Positions 36,973-45,647 are shown, counted from the stretch's first letter. The stretch is 64,000 bases of DNA from an uncultured Pseudoflavonifractor sp. (GCA_947425785.1 CANEAY010000011.1:1-64000), one strand, 5' to 3'. Numbers and translations are program-made. Notes: generated by a model from the sequence alone, not told the origin.

Positions 36973-38478
36973 ATGACACACACTACTGTACTTATCATTG
37001 TATTTTTCTGTGCGTTAATGATCGCTGTTTCCTTCGGTATCGGCGTTTGGGCGAAAAAGAAGGCCACCACCGCCCAGGCCTACTTTGGCGGAACGGCAAT
37101 GTTTGGCCCCCTGGCTGTTGGCTTGAGCTCCATGGCGGGCATCGCATCTGCCTTCGCTCTGGTGGGTGTTCCCGGCATCATCTATACCTCCGGCAACGCC
37201 ATGGCCTTCTGGATGCTTTCCGGCGCGGCCTTTGCCATGAGCTATATCATTCTGGGCAAAAAGGTTCGGGCCATGGCCGAGATCGCCCCCATCTCCAGCC
37301 TGGGCGATATCTGCGATGTGCGCTTCAATAACAACCATGTGATCAAGGCCCTTATGTCCATTATCATCTGTCTGGGCTGTGTGGGCTATCTGGCCGCCCA
37401 GATCTCCGCAGGCTCCACCCTCATCGCCCAGTTGGTGGACATTCCCCCCATTGTGGCCGGATTTCTGATCTTCGGCCTGCTCACCGTTTACACGGCTCTG
37501 TCCGGAGAGGTGGGCGGCCTGTTGAGCCAGGCATTCCAGGGCTTTATCATGGTTCTGGCCGGACTGGTTCTCATTATCGCGTTCTTTGTGGTCACCGGCG
37601 GCTTTGGCCCCGTGCTGGAGGCTGTTTCCGCCGCCGGTGAGGTCACTGGCAGCAACGGCGTGACCAAGGTCATGAGCGCTGGCTTGCTGGATGCCTGGGG
37701 CACCATGCCCGGCGGTATCAGCCTGACCTGGATGCTCATCCCCATTCTCGGCTGTGTAGGCCAGCCCCAGTGCCTGACCCGTATGTACGCGGTGAAAAGC
37801 CCCCGCGACCTGCCCAAGGCCGGTCTGGTCACCGCTGTGACCCACACCATCGTGGGCTTCCTGGCGGTGGTAGCCGCCTATGCCGCCCTGTGGCTGGTGG
37901 CCACAGGCACAATCGATCCCCTGGTGGCCGGCGACCAGGCCATTTATGCCTTCGCCGACTATCTGGGCATCTGGGCCCAGGTGCTGGTCTATGCCGCTGT
38001 GCTGGCCGCCGCCCTGTCCTCTGCCAGTATGTTCCTCACCTCTTCTTCCACCCTGATCTCCAAGGATCTGACCTCTGCCCTGGGCATCAAGATCGCCCCC
38101 GAGAAGCAGATCAAGGTCTCCCGCATCTTCATGTTCGCCCTGGGCGCCGTCGCCATCGTGGTCTCTATCTACTCCTCCGAAATGGTGGCTCTGCTGGGTA
38201 CCTTCGGCTGGGGCACTCTGGTCTCCGGCACCTTCCCCGTGTTCGTTATGGGCCTGCTGTGGGAGCGCTGCAACGAGAAGGGCGTCATGTGCGGCCTGAT
38301 CGTGTCCTTTGTGTTCAACATCCTGCCCCTGGTTCCCGGTTTGGGCTTTGCCTTCCCCAGCGCCCTGCCCGGCTATTTCATCACCTCTGCTCTGGCCATC
38401 GCCGTTACCGTGGCAGTGTCTTTGGCAACACCCAAGCAGAAGCTTTCTCCCAAGATGGACGCGGTCATGAAGCTGTGA
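36973..38478 (+). CDS. Sodium:solute symporter (SSS) family protein
   Basis: Multi-TM; AYFGGTAMFGPLAVGLSSMAGIASAFALVGVPGIIYTSG; LAAALSSASMFLTSSSTLISKDL. Confidence 0.92.
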   Translation: MTHTTVLIIVFFCALMIAVSFGIGVWAKKKATTAQAYFGGTAMFGPLAVGLSSMAGIASAFALVGVPGIIYTSGNAMAFWMLSGAAFAMSYIILGKKVRAMAEIAPISSLGDICDVRFNNNHVIKALMSIIICLGCVGYLAAQISAGSTLIAQLVDIPPIVAGFLIFGLLTVYTALSGEVGGLLSQAFQGFIMVLAGLVLIIAFFVVTGGFGPVLEAVSAAGEVTGSNGVTKVMSAGLLDAWGTMPGGISLTWMLIPILGCVGQPQCLTRMYAVKSPRDLPKAGLVTAVTHTIVGFLAVVAAYAALWLVATGTIDPLVAGDQAIYAFADYLGIWAQVLVYAAVLAAALSSASMFLTSSSTLISKDLTSALGIKIAPEKQIKVSRIFMFALGAVAIVVSIYSSEMVALLGTFGWGTLVSGTFPVFVMGLLWERCNEKGVMCGLIVSFVFNILPLVPGLGFAFPSALPGYFITSALAIAVTVAVSLATPKQKLSPKMDAVMKL

Positions 38479-38593
38479 TAGAATCTGTTTAACTTCAACA
38501 ATTCCTTCTTTTCTCTTTTCTCTTTTGGGATGGGCGGCGGTTCTTGAGCCGCCGCCCATTCCGCCATTCAATAATTGATAAGGAGTGACTGAT

Positions 38594-40150
38594 ATGCCCA
38601 ATGGTTGGATCGGCAATTATGCGTATTCCCGTGCCCGGCTGAATCCGGGCAAGGACGCCGTAGTGGATCTGGATACCGGCATTCACTACACCTATAACGA
38701 TTTGGAGGATCGGGCCAATCGTCTGGCCCATGTGCTGGCCGGCTATGGTGTTGGCAAGGGAGACCGGGTGGCCTTCCTCTCCCGGAGCCGGGTGGAGCTC
38801 CTCGACGGCTACTACGCCACTGGCAAGCTGGGGGCTATTTTGGTGCCCTATAACGCCCGTCTCTCCGCCAAGGAGCTGGGGCAGCTCATGGCCAATGAGG
38901 GGCCCAAGGTGCTGGTTTACGAGGACTGCTATGCCGAAAACGCCGCTGCTCTGGTTGGCAACTGCCCGGTGGAGCACTTTGTCGTGATGGGAGATACCCC
39001 CATTGGGAACCATCCTGCCTACGACACTCTGCTGGCTGGGGCGGAGACCGGCTTTGTCTGCTGTGAAAGCCTGGAGCTGGAGGACATCCATCTCATTATC
39101 CATACCGGCGGGACTACAGGCCTGCCCAAGGGCGGCCTTATTTCCCACAGAAGTGAGCTTTTCAACTCCTTCAGTGAGATCTGCACATGGGGACTTACGT
39201 ACAACGACAGCGCGGTGATCCTCCTGCCCCTGTTCCACACCGGCGGCTGGAACCTGCTGACCCTGCCCCTGCTCCATGCCGGCGGCACCATCTATATTGC
39301 CCGTGGCTATGATCCCAAGGTCACATTGGAAGTCGTCCAGAAGGAGAAGATCACCTATCTTTTCGGCGCAGCCACCATTTTCCGCATGATGGTGGAGCGG
39401 CCTGAGTTTGCCGATGCCGACCTTTCCAGCCTGCGCTGGGTCATGGCGGGCGCCGCTCCCACTCCCATCAACATCATGGAGGAGTTCTGGAAGAAGGGGA
39501 TCAAATTTGTACTTGGCTATGGCATGACCGAGGCCGGCCCCAATAACCTGTCCACCCCGCCGCAGTTTGTCCCCCAGGAGATGGTGGAGGCCAAGTTTGC
39601 CTCTGTGGGCAAGCCCTTCTATTTCACTGTGGCCAAGCTTATCGATGATGACGGCGCTCCCATTACCGCCCCCAACACCCCCGGCGAGCTTCTCTGGAGC
39701 GGGCCCCAGATCTTCTCCGGCTATTGGGGCAACGAGGAGGAGACTGCCAAGACCCTGGTGGACGGCTGGGTCCACACCGGCGATATGGCCAGTGTGGACG
39801 ACGACGGCTTCTACTACATTGTGGGCCGGAAAAAGAACATGTTTATCTCCGGCGGTGAAAATGTGTTCCCGCCCGAGATCGAGTCTGCCCTCTACGACAT
39901 CGAGGCGGTGCGGGAGTGCTGCGTCATCGGTGTGCCCGACGAGAAGTGGGGCGAGGTGGGCAAGGCGGTGGTCTCCGTCAAGCCCGGCATGACCCTTACC
40001 AAGGAGGAGATCCTGACCGCCCTCAACGGAAAGCTGGCTCGGTACAAGATCCCCAAGTACGTGACCTTTGTGGATGACGTGCCCAAGAACAACGTGGGCA
40101 AGATCGTGGTCAAGCAGATCACCGATCTCTACGGAAAGGCGGAGGACTGA
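38594..40150 (+). CDS. Class I adenylate-forming acyl-CoA synthetase
   Basis: LIIHTGGTTGLPKGGLISHRS; LGYGMTEAGPNN; GWVHTGDMASVDDDGFYYIVGRKKNMFISGGENVFPPEIE; NNVGKIVVKQ. Confidence 0.93.
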   Translation: MPNGWIGNYAYSRARLNPGKDAVVDLDTGIHYTYNDLEDRANRLAHVLAGYGVGKGDRVAFLSRSRVELLDGYYATGKLGAILVPYNARLSAKELGQLMANEGPKVLVYEDCYAENAAALVGNCPVEHFVVMGDTPIGNHPAYDTLLAGAETGFVCCESLELEDIHLIIHTGGTTGLPKGGLISHRSELFNSFSEICTWGLTYNDSAVILLPLFHTGGWNLLTLPLLHAGGTIYIARGYDPKVTLEVVQKEKITYLFGAATIFRMMVERPEFADADLSSLRWVMAGAAPTPINIMEEFWKKGIKFVLGYGMTEAGPNNLSTPPQFVPQEMVEAKFASVGKPFYFTVAKLIDDDGAPITAPNTPGELLWSGPQIFSGYWGNEEETAKTLVDGWVHTGDMASVDDDGFYYIVGRKKNMFISGGENVFPPEIESALYDIEAVRECCVIGVPDEKWGEVGKAVVSVKPGMTLTKEEILTALNGKLARYKIPKYVTFVDDVPKNNVGKIVVKQITDLYGKAED

Positions 40151-40154
40151 TACT

Positions 40155-41180
40155 ATGGCGGAGAAAACTGTGAATGTTGGCATCCGCAGCATCGGCTGCT
40201 ATGTGCCTGCCGCCATTCGGGACAGTGCGTGGATCGGTGCGGCGTCTGATATTCCCGAGCAGGTCATTCGGGAAAAGTTCGGTATCAAGCTCATCCATAA
40301 GGCGGGGCCGGAGGAGACGGTCTCCTCCATGGGCGTTAAAGCCGCCCGGAATTGCCTGGGTGACCTGGTGGCCCCCGAGGAGCTGGACTTGGTGGTGTAC
40401 TGCGGCAGTGAATACAAGGACTACTACCTGTTCAACTGCGCCGCCAGGATGCAAAAGGAGCTGGGGGCGGTGAACGCCGCCGCCTTTGAGATCCACAACC
40501 TCTGCTCTGCCGGCGTATGGAGCCTGAAGGTGCTCAAGGCCATGATGATCCAGGATCCCAGCCTGAAGCGGGTGCTCCTCATCTCTTCCTCCAAGGAGGG
40601 CGACCTCATCAACTACAAGGATTCAGACAGCCGATTCATGTTCAACTTCGGCGATGGCGCGGCGGCGGTGCTGCTGGAGCGGGGCTATAATAAAAACGTG
40701 ATCCTGGAAACTGCCATGATCACCGACGGCCAGTTTGCCACCGATGTGTCTGTTCCCGGCGTGGGCTGCCGGAACTTTGATAACTTTGACAATATGCCCG
40801 GGGGGGATAAGTACCTGCGGGTCATGGATCTGAAGGATATGAAGAGCCGCCTGGATCCCATCACTATGGGCAATTTTGTCTCCGCCATCGCCCAGGCTGC
40901 CGACAAGAGCGGCTTTGGCCGGGATCACATCGACTATTTGGCCCCCATCTTTATGAAGCGGTCTATCCTGAATCAGCTTCTGGGCGAGTTCGGCCTGACG
41001 GAGGAGAATACCTTCGTGCTGGAGGAGTATGGACATTGCCAGTCTGCCGACTGCTTCATCTCCTGTATGGAGGGAGAGAAGGCCGGGCGGCTAAAGGATG
41101 GCCATAACGCGGTGCTCGTCTCCGCCGGAACGGGGTACACCTGGGCGGCCACTGCCATCCACTGGGGTGAACTGACATGA
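40155..41180 (+). CDS. KASIII (FabH)-like thiolase-fold protein with altered catalytic residues
   Basis: IHNLCSAGVWSLKVLK active Cys; LAPIFMKRSIL where FabH has VPHQANxRI; YGHCQSADCF where FabH has HGNTSAAS. Confidence 0.85.
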   Translation: MAEKTVNVGIRSIGCYVPAAIRDSAWIGAASDIPEQVIREKFGIKLIHKAGPEETVSSMGVKAARNCLGDLVAPEELDLVVYCGSEYKDYYLFNCAARMQKELGAVNAAAFEIHNLCSAGVWSLKVLKAMMIQDPSLKRVLLISSSKEGDLINYKDSDSRFMFNFGDGAAAVLLERGYNKNVILETAMITDGQFATDVSVPGVGCRNFDNFDNMPGGDKYLRVMDLKDMKSRLDPITMGNFVSAIAQAADKSGFGRDHIDYLAPIFMKRSILNQLLGEFGLTEENTFVLEEYGHCQSADCFISCMEGEKAGRLKDGHNAVLVSAGTGYTWAATAIHWGELT

Positions 41181-41599
41181 GCGAAGCGTTTTATATCCCC
41201 TACGACGATATCAATGTGGGTGATAAGGCGCAGATGAGGGTTACCCTCACCGAGGAGCAGGTGGACAGGTTTTCTGCCCTCATTGGGGATACCGACTCTT
41301 TTCATGTCAGTACCGCGGCGGCGGAGAAGACCAAATTCCAAAATCGGATCTGCCACGGCGTCCACCTGCTGGCCTACATATCGGTGGCCATCGGGCAAAA
41401 GCTTCCAGGCTTTGGAACGATCTATTGTTCTCATACCTTTGAGTTTTATCAGCCGGTCTTTCTGGGGCAGGGGATCACCGTCACCATTACAGTGATGGAG
41501 AAGCTGCCTCACCACAGGCTCAGGCTCAATACCATCATTACCAGAGAGGATGATGTGCTGGTCTTCTCCGGTGAAGCGGTGGTCCAGACCTACCGTTAA
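41177..41599 (+). CDS. MaoC family hotdog dehydratase
   Basis: VGDKAQMRVTLTEEQVDRFSALIGDTDSFHVS...ICHGVHLLAYISVAIGQKLPGFGTIY. Confidence 0.88.
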   Translation: MSEAFYIPYDDINVGDKAQMRVTLTEEQVDRFSALIGDTDSFHVSTAAAEKTKFQNRICHGVHLLAYISVAIGQKLPGFGTIYCSHTFEFYQPVFLGQGITVTITVMEKLPHHRLRLNTIITREDDVLVFSGEAVVQTYR

Positions 41600-41613
41600 A
41601 GGAGGCGATCCCT

Positions 41614-42033
41614 ATGCAGGGGAAAACCATACAGCAGCTTACCCTTGGGGAAAGTGCCAGCACGGCCAAGACCATCAGCGAGACCGATGTGTATCTCTTT
41701 GCAGGGATCACCGGTGACCTGAATCCGGCCCATGTGAATCAGGAATATGCCCAGGCCACACGTTTTGGCGGGCGCATTGCCCATGGGATGCTCTCGGCGG
41801 GGCTTATCTCCGCCGTCATCGGGATGCAGCTGCCCGGGCCGGGCACGATCTATATGGGGCAGGACTTGAAATTTCTGGCTCCGGTAAAGATCGGGGATAC
41901 CGTGACCGCCACGGTGACCGTCAGGGAGCTGGATCTTGAACGCAACCGGGTGACTCTGGAGACTGTCTGCGAAAACCAAAGCGGTCAGAAGCTGGTCGTC
42001 GGCCAGGCGCTGGTCATGGCGCCCACAGAGTAA
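41614..42033 (+). CDS. MaoC family dehydratase (R-specific enoyl-CoA hydratase-like)
   Basis: ETDVYLFAGITGDLNPAHVNQEYAQATRFGGRIAHGMLSAGLISAVIGMQLPGPGTIYMGQ. Confidence 0.92.
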   Translation: MQGKTIQQLTLGESASTAKTISETDVYLFAGITGDLNPAHVNQEYAQATRFGGRIAHGMLSAGLISAVIGMQLPGPGTIYMGQDLKFLAPVKIGDTVTATVTVRELDLERNRVTLETVCENQSGQKLVVGQALVMAPTE

Positions 42034-42039
42034 GTTTAT

Positions 42040-42115
42040 TTCACAAAAGGAACAGAGATTTCGCGAGGAGGATTTGCTCCAAATCAGCAAATCTCTGTTC
42101 CTTTTTATTTATTTT
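42040..42115 (+). terminator. Terminator/attenuator hairpin between the MaoC gene and adk2
   Basis: AAAGGAACAGAGATTT ... AAATCTCTGTTCCTTTTTATTT with internal structured loop. Confidence 0.75.
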
Positions 42116-42134
42116 TTGGAAAGAGGGCCTCAAA

Positions 42135-42767
42135 ATGAGACTGATGATGCTGGGTGCCCCCGGTGCAGGGAAGGGTACCCAAGCCGAACGGCTAAGTAAG
42201 CTTTTGAACATTCCCACCATCTCGACTGGGAACATCCTTCGTGCCGCGGTGAAGGAGGAAACTCCCGTCGGTCTGAAAGCGAAAAAGTATATGGATTCGG
42301 GCGCCCTGGTTCCCGACGAGGTCATCATTGGCGTCATATTGGAACGGCTGGCCGCACCGGACTGTGACAGGGGCTGCATCCTGGACGGCGTTCCCAGAAC
42401 CCTGCAGCAGGCGCTGGCGCTGGAGGAGGCGGGGGTGAAATTTGATGCTGTTGTCTCCCTTGAAATATCCGACGAGGCCATTCTGGAGCGCATGGCCCTT
42501 CGGCGGGTCTGTGAGGACTGCGGCGCCAGCTATCACCTTACAGCGGTTCCGCCCAAACAGGAAGGTGTCTGCGACAGCTGCGGCGGAAGACTGATCCAAC
42601 GGGCCGACGATTCGCCGGAGACTGTGGCCAAGCGGCTGGAGATCTACTACCGGGAGACCGAGCCGCTGAAGGACTTCTACGCCCGGCGCGGCCTGCTGCG
42701 CAGGATCGAGACCGCCGCAACGGTGGAAGGGACAACGGAAGCCATTCTGAAAATCATTCGATATTGA
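42135..42767 (+). CDS. Second adenylate kinase (paralogue)
   Basis: GAPGAGKGTQAERLS; STGNILRAAVKEE; LDGVPRT; lid CEDCGASYH...CDSCGG; DFYARRGLLRRIE. Confidence 0.95.
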   Translation: MRLMMLGAPGAGKGTQAERLSKLLNIPTISTGNILRAAVKEETPVGLKAKKYMDSGALVPDEVIIGVILERLAAPDCDRGCILDGVPRTLQQALALEEAGVKFDAVVSLEISDEAILERMALRRVCEDCGASYHLTAVPPKQEGVCDSCGGRLIQRADDSPETVAKRLEIYYRETEPLKDFYARRGLLRRIETAATVEGTTEAILKIIRY

Positions 42768-42797
42768 GAACTGTCACCATGGCGGCAGGAGTTCTGA

Positions 42798-42838
42798 TAA
42801 AAAAGACACCGTTTCCTAAAGGAAACGGTGTCTTTTCT
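42798..42838. terminator. Terminator after adk2
   Basis: AAAAGACACCGTTTCC-TAAA-GGAAACGGTGTCTTTT. Confidence 0.9.
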
Positions 42839-42873
42839 GTAATAGGTGAACAAAATAGATGCCGCATATTGTA

Positions 42874-44196
42874 CTAACTTAGTATTTTTCCGTTTTGACA
42901 TAAATTCAAAATGGCGTCCTCGCTCATACCAAGTCGTTTCAAAATGCAACAGTAAACCAGTCCTTGAAGCATGAATGCGGTGTTTGCAATTTTTTGCTCC
43001 AATACCCTGTAGGCTCCATGAGTAATGCTGTTGCGGTATTTGATGAACTCCAAAATATCGTCATTGGTAATGTCAATACTGTCTCTCATCCGGTGAGATA
43101 TAGCTAATATTTCTTTTTCATACCGGTGGTATAATTGACATATTTTGTCACCCGCACTCATAGACCAAGTTCTGATATTTGAAAAAATTAAATCGTAGGT
43201 CTTGGCGGACAACTTGTCAGGACCATTTCGGTGGGTCTTAACTTGTTGCTTAACGGCTAAAATCAATTCTTGTAAATGTTCTTCTTCAGATGCACATATA
43301 TCATCAATAAAAGATAATTCACATTCCAAGGCTGAACATATCAACCGTACCTTATCATTGCTTATCCAATGAATATCCTTATCCGAATTAGGTATAAATC
43401 CAATCTCAAAAGCTACTTCTTTATCCTTGCTATTAAAAATTATAGACGCCAACTTTGATATACCTTCACCTAATTCGGGAAAAGTTATATTGTGTACAAT
43501 ATCTTTTTTTGTTGTTTGCACATCTGACTTTAAGAACACCTGCATTTTGGAAAGGTTTCTATTATCATGATGTAAATATATTTCATCAAAGTCAATATTC
43601 TTTCTGAATGCCATTATTGAAAGCATTTCTTTTACCTTGCAAATATAATCAAAAGCGCTATTGAGTGGTTGGGAGTTATTGAATTTTAAAAGTAAGATGG
43701 CTTCATTGTTTGTAATGCTTATACCTGTCAGTCCGAAACTTTCATTGGCTGCAGATCCAATTACAAACTCGCATTCGCAGTCACCCAGTGCAAACTTATA
43801 GTGCTCAGTATCATCATAAAGGTTAATTTGAATACTCCCATCATCTTTATGTTCACTCTCAAGCGCATGGCAGGAAAAAAGATTATTTAATATGCCACCT
43901 CTAAATTCGATGTAATCAAAACCATTCCAATCTGTGGCAAGGGCATTCTCAACCGCAATAATGTATGCACTTGTGTTTAATCTTTGCCTTCTGGTAAATG
44001 AAATACTATTTTCACCCTTATATATAGCTATATTCTTATATCCATAGGTTTGTCCAAATATAAAAGGAGTGTTCAGGTGTATTTCTGAGCTATCTGTGTC
44101 CATAAATGTAGCACAATAATCATCTAAGAAAAAGTTAAATCGTGCATCTCCATTATAGATAATTCCAGATTGTGGATTATATTTATCTTGGCGCAT
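42874..44196 (-). CDS. ApeA-like HEPN-domain protein (putative defence RNase)
   Basis: C-terminal helical region with RX4H: EFIKYRNSITHGAYRVLEQ; N-terminus GDARFNFFLDDY...FIFGQTYGYKNIAIYKG resembles ApeA NTD; RBS AAAGGAG. Confidence 0.6.
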   Translation of the reverse strand: MRQDKYNPQSGIIYNGDARFNFFLDDYCATFMDTDSSEIHLNTPFIFGQTYGYKNIAIYKGENSISFTRRQRLNTSAYIIAVENALATDWNGFDYIEFRGGILNNLFSCHALESEHKDDGSIQINLYDDTEHYKFALGDCECEFVIGSAANESFGLTGISITNNEAILLLKFNNSQPLNSAFDYICKVKEMLSIMAFRKNIDFDEIYLHHDNRNLSKMQVFLKSDVQTTKKDIVHNITFPELGEGISKLASIIFNSKDKEVAFEIGFIPNSDKDIHWISNDKVRLICSALECELSFIDDICASEEEHLQELILAVKQQVKTHRNGPDKLSAKTYDLIFSNIRTWSMSAGDKICQLYHRYEKEILAISHRMRDSIDITNDDILEFIKYRNSITHGAYRVLEQKIANTAFMLQGLVYCCILKRLGMSEDAILNLCQNGKILS

Positions 44197-44285
44197 CTGT
44201 ATAGCTCCTTTCTACCTTTATACGTAATACCACTTGAATAATTAAGCAACAATCTTTGAAGGGGAATAGAAAACATCCACACCAT

Positions 44286-44882
44286 TTAGAGATTTTTCTT
44301 TTGTACTTGTCTTCTTTGCTCAAAACGAACTATTCCCAACCTCAGCTTTGGATCCAACCACAGATGAAAATCCGCTGCGATTTCTGGGTTGGCTTTCACA
44401 CCACCGCCCTTACCTTGCTTGACAAACATCCCTGCGGCATGGGTTTCCCGGATCCAGAGTGAGGGAGTAATTGTCAGCGAGGTCGTATGCGCTTTTTTGA
44501 TAAGTTCCTTGCAAGCCTCATCGTCAAATACGGTATTCATCTCATTTTCCCATAGACGAAGAAACTCCATCGTATTGCGACTGCGCATCCAGCTCTGTAT
44601 AGCATAGCCGGGAGACTCATCGGAATATTGCCTTGCAAGTTCTGTCAACGACACAAATTCATCAGAAGTCATCTCTCGCATATAACGGCGAATGATGGAG
44701 CCATATTCGCTGATTCTCCCAAATTCTCGAAGCTTGTCCTCGTTCAATGTGTCATAAAAATCTTTTCGAATTCCAGGCACAAAGTCCTCAAATATGAGGT
44801 GTTTAGAAATGAGTGTCCCCAGTACGGCCTCATACTGGAGCGCTAACCGGGTGTATAGTTTGCTGACTTCTTCCTCTGTCAT
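44286..44882 (-). CDS. KilA-N domain protein with N-terminal extension
   Basis: SDEFVSLTELARQYSDESPGYAIQSWMRSRNTMEFLRLWE...PSLWIRETHAAGMFVKQGKGGGVKANPEIAADFHLWLDPKLRLGIV. Confidence 0.8.
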   Translation of the reverse strand: MTEEEVSKLYTRLALQYEAVLGTLISKHLIFEDFVPGIRKDFYDTLNEDKLREFGRISEYGSIIRRYMREMTSDEFVSLTELARQYSDESPGYAIQSWMRSRNTMEFLRLWENEMNTVFDDEACKELIKKAHTTSLTITPSLWIRETHAAGMFVKQGKGGGVKANPEIAADFHLWLDPKLRLGIVRFEQRRQVQKKNL

Positions 44883-44937
44883 ATTCAAGCACCCCCTCTT
44901 CTGCCAGTATAGCAGAAAAAGGGGCTTTTGGATAGAG

Positions 44938-45288
44938 TTACTTCATTTCAAGGACAGGGGATTGATACCTTACGGTCTTTCTTGGGTGCCCAGTCTGATC
45001 GTAGTCAATGTTGCATCGGTGATCCTTTTCAAACTGCACATCCATGTATGTGGTTAGCCCAACCATAGGGATGTATTTTGCATTATTAAGAAGCTTGTCT
45101 ACTGCTGCCCTGGTCCATTTGGATTTTCCGGTTGGGGAGGGGACGCCCTTTTCGAAAAGCATATCCACTACTTTACCCAAGCTGGCTCCGGCAAGGTAGT
45201 ATGCAAATATGCTACGGACGACCTCTGCCTGTTTGCCGTCCATGGCAATCTCTCCATTGACCAATTTGTATCCATAGGGAATTCTCAT
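44938..45288 (-). CDS. Stand-alone recombinase-domain protein or serine recombinase fragment
   Basis: MRIPYGYKLVNGEIAMDGKQAEVVRSIFAYYLAGASLGKVVDMLFEKGVPSPTGKSKWTRAAVDKLLNNAKY; no N-terminal resolvase catalytic domain. Confidence 0.75.
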   Translation of the reverse strand: MRIPYGYKLVNGEIAMDGKQAEVVRSIFAYYLAGASLGKVVDMLFEKGVPSPTGKSKWTRAAVDKLLNNAKYIPMVGLTTYMDVQFEKDHRCNIDYDQTGHPRKTVRYQSPVLEMK

Positions 45289-45320
45289 GTTTGCTGCCTC
45301 GCTTTCTTAAAACATAAATA

Positions 45321-45363
45321 AAAGCAGGTTTGAATGAGAAGCTACTCATTCAAATCTGCTTGT
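45321..45363. terminator. Inverted repeat/terminator at the right edge of the AT-rich island
   Basis: AAGCAGGTTTGAATGAG-AAGCTA-CTCATTCAAATCTGCTT. Confidence 0.6.
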
Positions 45364-45435
45364 TTAAACCTGTGATATAGTGATTATTGCTAATTTTGAA
45401 TGTTTGTTTTTATCCGAAACCGCCAAGAAAAAGCA

Positions 45436-45474
45436 AAACCTGCGTATAACTATCGTTACACGCAGGTTTTGTCT
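45436..45474 (-). terminator. Terminator of the tRNA transcript
   Basis: AAAACCTGCGT...ACGCAGGTTTT just downstream (minus strand) of tRNA-fMet. Confidence 0.8.
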
Positions 45475-45478
45475 ATTC

Positions 45479-45554
<76 letters not shown>

Positions 45555-45559
45555 ATATA

Positions 45560-45647
45560 TGGTGCCGGAGACCGGAGTCGAACCGGCACGTTCTTTTGGA
45601 ACACAGGATTTTAAGTCCCGGGCGTCTACCAATTCCGCCACTCCGGC
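45560..45647 (-). tRNA. tRNA-Leu (UAA), CCA encoded
   Basis: GCCGGAGTGGCGGAATTGGTAGACGC...CTTAAAA anticodon loop, long variable arm, CTCCGGCACCA. Confidence 0.95.

Noticed and set aside
38530-38560. Hairpin GGGCGGCGG...CCGCCGCCC between the symporter and acyl-CoA synthetase genes
   Set aside because: Strong stem but no T-run; not called a terminator, may be a processing or partial attenuation element
37015-38616. 533-aa minus-strand ORF opposite the SSS symporter
   Set aside because: Hydrophilic His/Gly/Gln-rich antisense frame; no recognisable motif; symporter has clear TM pattern and RBS
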